Below, one piece after another: positions 42,179 to 50,025 of a DNA stretch of 64,000 nt. The notes beneath the pieces were generated by a model, which made no database searches, was not told the origin of the DNA, and saw only the letters and a list, made by a program, of their open reading frames with translations. Where the stretch lies: contig JAFSMO010000007.1 of the NCBI GenBank assembly GCA_017447865.1, positions 176,415 through 240,414 of the forward strand, in the 5' to 3' direction. The DNA is from Thermoguttaceae bacterium (GTDB taxonomy: Bacteria; Planctomycetota; Planctomycetia; Pirellulales; Thermoguttaceae). Each line of letters begins with the position of its first letter. Position 1 is the stretch's first letter. A program made the translations under genes and the position numbers.

Positions 42179-43477
42179 TTACAGGATCCAGCCGTCGCGG
42201 TATTCGACCGTGATCAGGTCGTTGGCGGCGGGGCAGTTCTTGACTTTCATCGCGTCGGCGTCCCATTCGAGTTTCTGGCCCACGCGGTACGCCACGGTGC
42301 CGAGGAGGACCGTTTCGGTCAGGCGGCCCGAGTAACCGAATTTGCACGTGCAGTTTTCCGGCTTGTTGTCGCGGATGGCCTGGAGCCATTCTTTGTGGTG
42401 CCCGATCGAGTTCGGGATCGTTTCGGGCGTCGTGTAGTCCGCGTACTTTTCCTGCGGATAGAGTTTATGCGTGCCGTAGTCGGCGAACATCGCGCCGTCG
42501 TCGCCGACGAACAGAACGCCTGCGCCGGTCATCGGGACGTTGTACTTCGCCATCGCCTCGGTCGGGCGGCGGTCGCCGTCGTACCACGTCAGCGTGCAGG
42601 CGGGCAGTTTCGGACCGCGGGCGGCAAACGTGAACTTCACGGTGAGGTAGAGCGGGCAGCCTTCGGCATTCACGGCCGGGCCGTCGATCGCTTCGGCCGT
42701 CAGGCAGTCACGCAGTTCCAGCGCCCAGAACGGCAGGTCCATGTAGTGACACGCCATGTCGCCCATGGTCCCGGTCCCGAACGCCCACCACTTGCGCCAG
42801 TTGGCCGGCAGATAGCATGGATTGTACGGACGGTACTTCGCCGGGCCGAGCCAGGAATCCCAGTCGAGCCAGTCGGGAATTTCCGGCGTGTCGGTCGGGT
42901 TCACGAAGTCGGCGGGGTGGCCCCAGCCTTTGCCGCACCAGACGTGGATCTCACGCACCGGCCCGATCGCGCCGGCCTGGATCTTTTCTACGACGCGGCG
43001 GTAATTGTTTCCCGCGTGGATCTGCGTCCCCATCTGGGTGACGAGGTGGTTTTTCTCGGCAATTTCCTGCATCACGCGGCACTCACGCACGTCGTGGGTG
43101 AGCGGCTTCTCGGTGTAGCAGTGGATCCCGGCGCGCATCGCCATCACGCTCGGGGCGGCGTGCGTATGGTCCGGCGTGCAGACGCAGACCGCGTCGATGT
43201 CCTTCACGGTCTCGAAGAGTTTGCGGAAGTCGGTGAACGTCTTGGCGCTCGGCACTTCCTTGAGGCAGCGGTCCAGATTCCGGCGGTCCACGTCGCAGAC
43301 GGCGACGATGTTTTCGCCCATCATTTCGGTGAAGGACGCCCAGCCGCGGCCGCACGGGCCGACGACGGCGACGTTCAGTTTATTGCTGGGGGCGGCATCC
43401 TGACAAAAAGCCGGAAGCGCGATGGCGGAACCCGCCGCCAGGGAGCTGGCACGGAGAAATGTACGACGATTCAACAT
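42179..43477 (-). CDS. Tat-exported Gfo/Idh/MocA family oxidoreductase
   Basis: 432 residues. The N-terminus is a twin-arginine signal (NRRTFLRASSLAAGSAIALP, then cleavage near FCQDA). The NAD-binding part has VAVVGPCGRGW, where the usual GxGxxG is partly changed, and VAVCDVD at beta-2. The family Lys-Pro motif is complete (HCYTEKPLTHDV). The C-terminal domain shows GTGTMGDMACHYMD, the His-containing block conserved in planctomycete members. Tat export after folding allows cofactor loading in the cytoplasm, which fits a periplasmic dehydrogenase or hydrolase-type member. It has its own consensus promoter (43568-43596) and the AAGAAAGGACTC leader shared with two SGNH hydrolase genes. Confidence 0.88.
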   Translation of the reverse strand: MLNRRTFLRASSLAAGSAIALPAFCQDAAPSNKLNVAVVGPCGRGWASFTEMMGENIVAVCDVDRRNLDRCLKEVPSAKTFTDFRKLFETVKDIDAVCVCTPDHTHAAPSVMAMRAGIHCYTEKPLTHDVRECRVMQEIAEKNHLVTQMGTQIHAGNNYRRVVEKIQAGAIGPVREIHVWCGKGWGHPADFVNPTDTPEIPDWLDWDSWLGPAKYRPYNPCYLPANWRKWWAFGTGTMGDMACHYMDLPFWALELRDCLTAEAIDGPAVNAEGCPLYLTVKFTFAARGPKLPACTLTWYDGDRRPTEAMAKYNVPMTGAGVLFVGDDGAMFADYGTHKLYPQEKYADYTTPETIPNSIGHHKEWLQAIRDNKPENCTCKFGYSGRLTETVLLGTVAYRVGQKLEWDADAMKVKNCPAANDLITVEYRDGWIL

Positions 43478-43567
43478 GAGGTTGAGTCCTTTCTTGAGGA
43501 AGAAGATGGTGGGAAAATCAATGACGAAAAACTCGCGGCAGACGGAAACCCGCCGCTCGATGAAACC

Positions 43568-43596
43568 ATTATAATAAAACCCCCCGGCGCTGTCAA
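43568..43596 (-). promoter_or_regulatory. Consensus sigma70 promoter of the Tat oxidoreductase
   Basis: On the minus strand: TTGACA (43596-43591), 17 nt, TATAAT (43573-43568). Both hexamers match the consensus. The gene starts at 43477, about 85 nt downstream of the predicted start site. Confidence 0.85.
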
Positions 43597-43610
43597 GGGG
43601 GAATCCCTTT

Positions 43611-43837
43611 GGAGTGCGGCAATACAGAAGCCGAAGGCTTCATTTGCCGCTTTCACTTAGCGATCGAAAAAGATGGCGGCGAAAAAAAGGTTTTTCACGT
43701 GGGAAACATCCAGCGTGCTTCAGCGGCAAATGCCTCTTCGAGGCGGTATTGCCGCAAAGGAAAGCGATGAATGTCGCTTGCGCGACTGTATCATCGCACT
43801 CCGAAAAGATACGGTGGCACAACTGCCACCGCTCGCC
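43611..43837. repeat. Inverted-duplicate element with changed inner hairpins
   Basis: Bounded by GGAGTGCG (43611-43618) and CGCACTCC (43795-43802). Inside, GCGGCAATAC...ATTTGCCGCT (43616-43651) is repeated in reverse as AGCGGCAAAT...GTATTGCCGC (43722-43755). The arms are exact, but the hairpins they enclose differ (GAAGCC/GGCTTC versus GCCTC/GAGGC). A reverse covarying-stem hairpin (43810-43837) follows. Non-coding. Confidence 0.75.
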
Positions 43838-43843
43838 ACTGAC

Positions 43844-44902
43844 CTACTCGTCTTGACAGGGAACTAAAACCACGCGGAAGCCGAGGCCTTCGTACCGGTT
43901 ACCAGGAAAAAAGGATTCACGATACGCAGACTGGCAGGCAGTGGCGTCGGCGCTCCAACTCCCACCTCGAGCCACACGAATCGAGGAAGGGGTTGCGTTT
44001 TCCGGATCGTTCACTGGCGACCTGTCATAATAATAATTGTCATAGTAATCCGAACACCATTCCCATACGTTACCATGCATATCGTAAAGCCCCCACGCGT
44101 TCGGTTTCTTTTGAGCAACTGGGTGAGTAGAGCCAATACCTTCATCCTCGCAGCACCATGCCATAGAATCAAGGTCCCCGGCGTAATTACCCGTCGTGCC
44201 CGCACGGCAGGCGTATTCCCACTGTGCTTCCGTTGGAAGCTGTATTCTCTGGCTTAATATCGCGCTTAACTGCTGGCAGTATTTCTGACAATCTTTCCAG
44301 TTTACATTCTCAACCGGATTCTGTTCACCATTGAAATAACTTGGATTCTTGCCCATCACACTCTGCCACATCGCCTGTGTGACCTGCGTTTCCAAAAGCC
44401 AGAAACCTCGCGTCAATTTCACTTCGTGGATAGGGCAACAATCATATTCATCGAATTCATCGCCCATCATAAACTCACCCGGCGGGCACCAGCGAAAAGC
44501 ATATTCTATCCCATCCACCGTCAAAACTTTGCGTTCACCCGGCTGCTGTCCTTTCGGTACTTTCATGCTCTCCGATTTATTCGGTTGAAAGTGGACCATC
44601 TCGCGTGATGTTGCAACCGTTTGAACCCCCTCAAGAGGTTTATAAAGCATCATACTAACAAGCACTTCGCCGGTAATCCGTTTGAAAGCTGCAATTCTTT
44701 CATTGGCCAACTCGATGTTTTCGTGGGTCGCCTTGTTCCGCATCGACGCCAGCTTGCCGATCTTTCGGACGGTTTCTTCCGGAAGCTGGTCGGCCACGCT
44801 GTCCACCTTCTCACGAAGTCCGCGGCCTGTGGCGCCGTACTGATTTTGCAGGATCTGTTCCAGATTTTGCGAGATTTTAAGAATTTCTTCGATTGGTGTC
44901 AT
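43844..44902 (-). CDS. SUMF1/FGE-sulfatase domain protein with helical N-terminal domain
   Basis: 352 residues from the ATG at 44902, which has GGAGAG upstream; an ATG at 44914 overlaps that site and is rejected. The C-terminal 220 residues are a formylglycine-generating-enzyme-like domain: FRWCPPGEFMMG, FWLLETQVTQAMW, NPVENVNWKDCQKYCQ, LPTEAQWEYACRAG, YDMHGNVWEWC and RVARGGSWSADATACQSAYR. The paired Cys of true sulfatase-modifying enzymes are not obvious, so it may be a binding or other SUMF1 member. The first 110 residues are helical and contain KIGKLASMRNKATHEN, which resembles HEPN/DUF4145-type sequences with an RNxxxH-like motif. No signal peptide. Such fusions are found in regulatory and defence contexts, but the role here is unknown. 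Confidence 0.75.
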   Translation of the reverse strand: MTPIEEILKISQNLEQILQNQYGATGRGLREKVDSVADQLPEETVRKIGKLASMRNKATHENIELANERIAAFKRITGEVLVSMMLYKPLEGVQTVATSREMVHFQPNKSESMKVPKGQQPGERKVLTVDGIEYAFRWCPPGEFMMGDEFDEYDCCPIHEVKLTRGFWLLETQVTQAMWQSVMGKNPSYFNGEQNPVENVNWKDCQKYCQQLSAILSQRIQLPTEAQWEYACRAGTTGNYAGDLDSMAWCCEDEGIGSTHPVAQKKPNAWGLYDMHGNVWEWCSDYYDNYYYDRSPVNDPENATPSSIRVARGGSWSADATACQSAYRESFFPGNRYEGLGFRVVLVPCQDE

Positions 44903-45022
44903 TGAGCTCTCCAATGGAATCGCGGCTCTTCATCAAACCATGAAAACAAAAATATGGGGAAATTTCCCACTACTTTTTATTTTATAAAAAAAACAGGGCT
45001 TTGCAATGGGGGGCAAGGTCCG

Positions 45023-45205
45023 ATGGACTCGATTGATCGGATGTCTATGAAAACACGAACCTCCGGCCATGATGCCGGGGTCAATGCGATGAACTTTGCA
45101 CCGGTACGCTCAAGTTGGACCGCGTTCGACCGGGAAGAACCCGAACCGTCTGCGTGGGCCTTATTCCTGCTAGGTGTTTTCGGTCTTCTCTGCTTTTTTG
45201 CCTGA
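45023..45205 (+). CDS. Orphan short PEP-CTERM protein or gene remnant
   Basis: 60 residues from an ATG at 45023 (AAGG nearby). The C-terminus reads EPEPSAWALFLLGVFGLLCFFA: a PEP motif followed by a hydrophobic helix, as in the PEP-CTERM sorting signal of the large gene at 784 (VPEPATWVLLLLG). The basic tail that normally ends such a signal is missing, as is a signal peptide at the front. It may be the 3' end of a degraded PEP-CTERM gene or a small protein. It stands between the SUMF1 gene and the LRR cluster. Confidence 0.45.
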   Translation: MDSIDRMSMKTRTSGHDAGVNAMNFAPVRSSWTAFDREEPEPSAWALFLLGVFGLLCFFA

Positions 45206-45235
45206 ATAAAACAGCATTTTCCAGCTTGCCCCCCC

Positions 45236-45263
45236 TTGTCATAACTCCTGCTTTCAGTTAAAC
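45236..45263 (+). promoter_or_regulatory. LRR-family promoter, copy 2
   Basis: TTGTCA (45236-45241), 16 nt, TTAAAC (45258-45263), preceded by a C-run and followed by a TTTCTTTATTTAT run. A TATAAT lies at 45265-45270 but has no -35 at normal spacing. Confidence 0.5.
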
Positions 45264-45303
45264 TTATAATATTCTGATTTCTTTATTTATCGAGGGCCGC
45301 CAA

Positions 45304-47505
45304 ATGTTCCGTTTTTTGATTCCACTGATCGTACCTGGATCCACCCCTCCGCCAACGAGCTGGGACTCCTTTGAATGGTCGAGGAATGGAAGGCTGCTCG
45401 TAGAATTCATCGGCGAAGAAACCGAGGTCGTCATTCCTTATGGCGTGACGGAAATTGACAAAAATGCGTTTAACGAGTGCAAGTTCTTAACGTCGGTTTT
45501 CATTCCCGAAGGGGTAAAGAGGATCGGAGTTGGGGCGTTTCATTGGTGCAATTCCTTAACCACAGTCGTCATTTCCCCGGGCATGGAAGAAATAGGGGAA
45601 GGGGCGTTCTGCGGCTGTTGTTCCTTAACGTCCGTCACCATTCCCGACGGCGTGACGAAGATCGAAGAGTTCGCGTTTGCTTTCTGCAGTTCAATAGCTT
45701 CCATCACCATTCCTGACAGTCTGAAGGAAATTGGAGTCGGAGCGTTTGCCGGCTGCGTGGAGTTAAAAGAATGGGCCATTTCCCCCGACCATCCCTTTTT
45801 TAAGAGCGATGGGACCGCTTTGTTTTCGAAAGACGGAAAAACTTTAATTGTCTGTTCCGGCTCTGTAAAAGAATACCAGATCCCCGACGGCGTAACGGCA
45901 ATCAGAGAAAAGGCGTTTATCTGCTGCGAGGACTTAGAGTCGATCGTCATTCCCGACAGCGTGGAGAAAATCGGAAAAGGAGCGTTTGCCGGCTGTACGC
46001 AATTGAAAGAATGGACCATTTCTCCCACCCATCCTTATTTCAAGAGCGAAGGGCCTTTCCTTTTGTCCAAAGACGGCAAAACCCTGGTTGCCTGTCCAAG
46101 TGCACAGGATGAATATCAGATCCCCGAAGGCGTGACGTTGATCGAAGACGGAGCATTCTTCCGCTGCGATTTCCTGAAGTCGGTCATCCTTCCCCGCGGC
46201 GTGCGGGTGATTGGAGACTTTGCGTTCAGCGAATGCTTCAACTTAAAGGCCATCATCCTTCCCGAAAGCGTCAGGGTGATCGGAGGAGGGGCTTTTTCCG
46301 GCAGTTGCTCTATAGAGTCGGTCAACATTCCGGATGGGGTGACGGTGATCGGTGACCGTGCGTTCGAAGGCTGCAAATCATTACCCTCCGTGGTCATTCC
46401 CAAAGGGGTGACCGAGATTGGGGACGAACTGTTTTATAATTGTGAATCCTTGACTTCCGTCGTCATTCCAGACGGAGTGACCGAGATCGGAAGCGAATCG
46501 TTCTGGGGCTGCAGTTCCCTGGAATCGGTCGTCATTCCCCACGGCGTGACTAAGATCGCGGAAAATACGTTTGAAAACTGCACTTCCTTAAAGTCGGTCG
46601 TGATTCCCGACACTGTGGAGGAGATTGAAGAAGGCGCTTTTTTCTATTGCACCTCCCTGGAGTCGGTTGATCTTCCCAACAGTGTGAAGTACATTGCCAA
46701 CATCGCGTTTGGGTTCTGTGAATCCTTAACGTCGATCGTCATTCCTGAAAGCGTGGAGAGGTTCGGGAATGGGGTGTTCTTTGGCTGCAAATCCTTAAAG
46801 TCGGCCACGATTCCTGAAAGTGTTCATGGGTTTGAATCCCAACTGTATTTATGCGATTTGGAACAGTATTTTACGATCTGTCTGGCCAATCCATTTATGG
46901 ACTGTCCGGACTTGAAGGAATGGCGCCTTTCCCCCACCGACCAATATTTAACGAGCGAAGGGATCGCTCTGCTCTCGAAAGACGGATGCGTCCTGATCGC
47001 CTGCCCGGCAGCGTCGGGAGAATATCGGGTCCCCGAAGGCGTGACAGAAATCCGAGCGCATGCATTCTCGGGCTGCAAGGCTTTAACGTCGGTCATTCTT
47101 CCGGAAGGCGTGACAAAGATCGGGTTCAGGGCGTTCATGGATTGCCGTTCCCTGAATTCCATCGTGATTCCGAAAGGCTTGACGTCGATCGCGGAGGCGG
47201 CGTTTAAAGGCTGCGAGTCCCTGACGTCGATCGAGATCCCCTACGGTGTTGAGGAAATCGATCCGGAGACGTTTAAGGGGTGCAGTTCCCTGACGTCCGT
47301 CGAGATCCCCTACGGCGTGACGATAATCGACCAGGAGGCGTTTAAGGGGTGCACGTCCTTGAAGACCATCGAGATTCCGGCAAGCGTGACGGAGATCAAA
47401 TTGTGGGCGTTCAAGGATTGCCCGAACCTGACGATTCACGCGCCGGCAGGCTCGGAGGCCGAGAGATACGCCAAAGAAAAAGAGATCCCTTTCAAGGCGA
47501 ACTAG
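45304..47505 (+). CDS. BspA-type leucine-rich-repeat protein, cluster member 1
   Basis: 733 residues. It begins with the family leader MFRFLIPLIVPGSTPPPTSWDSFEW: a short hydrophobic stretch of about 12 residues after one Arg, too short for a standard signal peptide but highly conserved in all members. The body consists of 23-residue LRR_5 units (SLTSVVIPDGVTEIG plus AFxGC) broken by three EW-strand islands (LKEWAISPDHPFFKSDG, LKEWTISPTHPYFKSEG, LKEWRLSPTDQYLTSEG). The C-terminal cap is CPNLTIHAPAGSEAERYAKEK. It has its own promoter and appears monocistronic, because another LRR promoter and a hairpin repeat follow it. Probable surface or secreted binding protein; export route not evident. Confidence 0.87.
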   Translation: MFRFLIPLIVPGSTPPPTSWDSFEWSRNGRLLVEFIGEETEVVIPYGVTEIDKNAFNECKFLTSVFIPEGVKRIGVGAFHWCNSLTTVVISPGMEEIGEGAFCGCCSLTSVTIPDGVTKIEEFAFAFCSSIASITIPDSLKEIGVGAFAGCVELKEWAISPDHPFFKSDGTALFSKDGKTLIVCSGSVKEYQIPDGVTAIREKAFICCEDLESIVIPDSVEKIGKGAFAGCTQLKEWTISPTHPYFKSEGPFLLSKDGKTLVACPSAQDEYQIPEGVTLIEDGAFFRCDFLKSVILPRGVRVIGDFAFSECFNLKAIILPESVRVIGGGAFSGSCSIESVNIPDGVTVIGDRAFEGCKSLPSVVIPKGVTEIGDELFYNCESLTSVVIPDGVTEIGSESFWGCSSLESVVIPHGVTKIAENTFENCTSLKSVVIPDTVEEIEEGAFFYCTSLESVDLPNSVKYIANIAFGFCESLTSIVIPESVERFGNGVFFGCKSLKSATIPESVHGFESQLYLCDLEQYFTICLANPFMDCPDLKEWRLSPTDQYLTSEGIALLSKDGCVLIACPAASGEYRVPEGVTEIRAHAFSGCKALTSVILPEGVTKIGFRAFMDCRSLNSIVIPKGLTSIAEAAFKGCESLTSIEIPYGVEEIDPETFKGCSSLTSVEIPYGVTIIDQEAFKGCTSLKTIEIPASVTEIKLWAFKDCPNLTIHAPAGSEAERYAKEKEIPFKAN

Positions 47506-47522
47506 ATGAGATTTTTTGATTA

Positions 47523-47550
47523 GCGAGCGGGGCAGTCTTGGCCCCGTAAA
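47523..47550 (+). repeat. Covarying-stem hairpin repeat before an LRR promoter
   Basis: GCGAGCGGGGCAGTCTTGG then CCCCGTAAA: stem GGGGC/GCCCC with the family's constant flanks. It directly precedes the C-run and promoter of the next LRR gene, the same order as at 57034. Confidence 0.75.
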
Positions 47551-47561
47551 TCCCCCCCCTC

Positions 47562-47589
47562 TTGTAAAATTACTCGTTTTATGTTAAAC
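47562..47589 (+). promoter_or_regulatory. LRR-family promoter, copy 3
   Basis: TTGTAA (47562-47567), 16 nt, TTAAAC (47584-47589), then a TTTCTTTACTTG run and the ribosome binding site. No similar promoter is seen before the next three LRR genes, so this probably drives all four. Confidence 0.5.
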
Positions 47590-47631
47590 TGAAAAGAATG
47601 TTTTTTTCTTTACTTGCAGAGGGCCCATTCA

Positions 47632-49920
47632 ATGTACCGTTTTTTAATTCCACTGTTCACTTTTGCTTCTTCCCCCACCCCCACGAGTCGGAACTCTTTT
47701 GAATGGGACGGAACAAAAATCATAAAATTCATCGGCGAGGAAACCGAGGTCGTCATTCCATCCGACGCGACGGAGATTGGAGATGGGGCATTCGAAAACT
47801 GCATTTCCTTGACTTCGGTCATTATTTCCGACGGTGTGACGAGAATTGGCAGCAGTGCGTTTTATGGCTGCGAATCCTTAACGTCGGTTGTCATTCCCGA
47901 ATACGTGACGGAGATTGATGCTTACACGTTTGAGGGCTGCAGATCTCTGACGGACGTCGTTCTTCCCGAAGGTATGTGGGCGATCGGAGAGAGTGCGTTC
48001 GCTGGCTGCAGATCCTTAAAGTCCCTGGCCATTCCAGATAGTCTGAAGTTCATTGGAGTTAGAGCGTTTTACGACTGCCCGGAGTTGAAAACCTGGTCGG
48101 TTTCCTCCGCTAATGCAAACTTCAAGAGCGATGGCCCCGCTTTGTTGACAAAGAACGGCAAAACACTCGTTACCGCTCAGGGCTTGGGGGAAGAATACCA
48201 GATTCCCGACGGCGTGACGACGATTGAGGATTATGCGTTCAGCGGCTGTCGTTCCGTAACGTCGGTCACCATTCCTGACAGCGTTACGGAAATTGGAATC
48301 GGGGCATTTTCCGACTGCCTGACCTTGAAAGAATGGACGATTTCTTCCACCCATCCCTGTTTTAAGAGCGAAGGGAGTCTCCTGCTTTCAAAAGACGGGA
48401 AAACGCTCATTGCCTGCCCGGACGCGGTGAGAGAATACCAGATCCCGGACGGCGTGACGGCGATTGGAAACGGAGCGTTCTCGGGCAGTAATTACTTAAC
48501 GTACGTCATCATTCCTGACGGCGTAACGGAGATCGGGAAAAGTGCTTTCAGCAGATGTCTTTCCTTAACGTTCGTCATCCTTCCTGACGGCCTGGCCAAA
48601 ATTGGGATCAATGCGTTCATCGAGTGTTGTTCCTTAAAGTCTGTCGAGATTCCGGAAAGCGTGACAGAGATTGGAGATATGGCGTTTGAAAACTGTGATT
48701 CCTTAACGTCGATCGTCATTCCCAAGGGCGTGAGAAAGATTGGAAGATGCACGTTTTACAACTGCAGTTCCCTGGCATCGGTCGTCATTTCCGACGGTGT
48801 GGAGAATATTGAAAGATTTGCGTTCTTTGGCTGTACTTCTTTAATGTCCGTTGTCATTCCTGGCAGTGTCAGGAAGATCGAAGGAATGGCGTTCTCTGCC
48901 TGTAGTTCCTTAACGTCTGTTGTTCTTTCCGATGGTGTGACGGAAATTGGAGGCGAGGCGTTCAAGGGGTGTGATTCTCTGGTTTCAGTCGTCATTCCCG
49001 ATAGTGTCAAGGAAATCGACACCGGAGCGTTCGCCGACTGTCCGTGCTTGAAAGAATGGTCCATTTCCCCTACCAACCCCTATTTAAAGAGCGATGGGAT
49101 CGTCTTGCTGACCAAAGACGGCAAAGAATTGATTTCCTGTCTGAATGTGGAAGGAGAATGCCGGATTCCCGACGGAGTGACGGGGATTTGGGCCGGAGCG
49201 TTTAATGGCTGCCATTCCATAACGTCCATCGTGATTCCCAAAAGTGTGGTGGAGATTGGAGAGGGCGCGTTCTGGATGTGCAGTTCCCTGACGACCATCG
49301 AGATTCCTGAAGGAGTGACCTGGATCGGAGATGGTGCATTCATTGACTGTGATTCCTTAAAATCTATCGTCATTCCAGAAGGCCTGACCGGGCTCGGAGT
49401 ACAGACATTTATGAAATGCCGTTCCTTGACATCGGTCACCATTCCCCCCGGCATGACGGAGATTGGATCGATGATGTTCATTGATTGCAGTTCCTTAACG
49501 TCTGTCGTTATTCCTGAAAGCGTGACGAAGATTGACCAGGGCGCGTTCCATGGCTGCAGTTCCTTAACGTCGGTCGTCATTCCTGACGGCGTGAAGGAAA
49601 TCTGCCAAGGGGCCTTTCAAAAATGTCAATCCTTAAAGTCGATCATTCTTCCCAACGGCCTGACCGAGGTTGATTCCTGGGTATTCTCCGGCTGCGAATC
49701 CCTTACGTCTGTGGTCATTCCCGCCGGTGTGACGAAAATCGGGCGGGAGGCGTTTATGGAGTGCAGTTCGTTAACGTCCGTCGAGATTCCGGCAAGTGTG
49801 ACGGAGATCCAGTTGTGGGCTTTCAAGGACTGCCCGAACCTGACGATTTACGCGCCGGCAGGGTCCGCAGCCGAAAAATACGCCAAAGAAAAAGAAATCC
49901 CGTTTAAAGTTAGGAGTTAG
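47632..49920 (+). CDS. BspA-type leucine-rich-repeat protein, cluster member 2
   Basis: 762 residues from the ATG at 47632; an ATG-like start at 47614 adds six residues and is less consistent with the paralogues, all of which start M(F/Y)RFL. Leader MYRFLIPLFTFASSPTPTSRNSFEW, about 28 LRR_5 units, and three islands (LKTWSVSSANANFKSDG, LKEWTISSTHPCFKSEG, LKEWSISPTNPYLKSDG). The C-terminal cap ends EIPFKVRS. Large segments, including the SANANFKSDGPALLTK island, are nearly the same as in the next gene, so the two are recent duplicates. First gene of a likely four-gene unit. AGAGGG is the ribosome binding site. Confidence 0.87.
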   Translation: MYRFLIPLFTFASSPTPTSRNSFEWDGTKIIKFIGEETEVVIPSDATEIGDGAFENCISLTSVIISDGVTRIGSSAFYGCESLTSVVIPEYVTEIDAYTFEGCRSLTDVVLPEGMWAIGESAFAGCRSLKSLAIPDSLKFIGVRAFYDCPELKTWSVSSANANFKSDGPALLTKNGKTLVTAQGLGEEYQIPDGVTTIEDYAFSGCRSVTSVTIPDSVTEIGIGAFSDCLTLKEWTISSTHPCFKSEGSLLLSKDGKTLIACPDAVREYQIPDGVTAIGNGAFSGSNYLTYVIIPDGVTEIGKSAFSRCLSLTFVILPDGLAKIGINAFIECCSLKSVEIPESVTEIGDMAFENCDSLTSIVIPKGVRKIGRCTFYNCSSLASVVISDGVENIERFAFFGCTSLMSVVIPGSVRKIEGMAFSACSSLTSVVLSDGVTEIGGEAFKGCDSLVSVVIPDSVKEIDTGAFADCPCLKEWSISPTNPYLKSDGIVLLTKDGKELISCLNVEGECRIPDGVTGIWAGAFNGCHSITSIVIPKSVVEIGEGAFWMCSSLTTIEIPEGVTWIGDGAFIDCDSLKSIVIPEGLTGLGVQTFMKCRSLTSVTIPPGMTEIGSMMFIDCSSLTSVVIPESVTKIDQGAFHGCSSLTSVVIPDGVKEICQGAFQKCQSLKSIILPNGLTEVDSWVFSGCESLTSVVIPAGVTKIGREAFMECSSLTSVEIPASVTEIQLWAFKDCPNLTIYAPAGSAAEKYAKEKEIPFKVRS

Positions 49921-49968
49921 GAGTTGCGCTGGCGCGTAACGCTGCCTTCAGAAAGACTTCATTCCATA

Positions 49969-49985
49969 AAAAGCCGAAGGCTTTT
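49969..49985. terminator. Small AAAAGCC/GGCTTTT hairpin between LRR genes
   Basis: AAAAGCC (49969-49975), GAA loop, GGCTTTT (49979-49985). It is a short form of the infC terminator and lies within the TTAGGAGTTAGGAGTT-bordered gap; similar at 52149-52165. Weak, so it may only lower read-through. Confidence 0.4.
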
Positions 49986-50025
49986 CCAACTCCTCACCCC
50001 TCACTAAAATCGAAAGGTTCCGATA

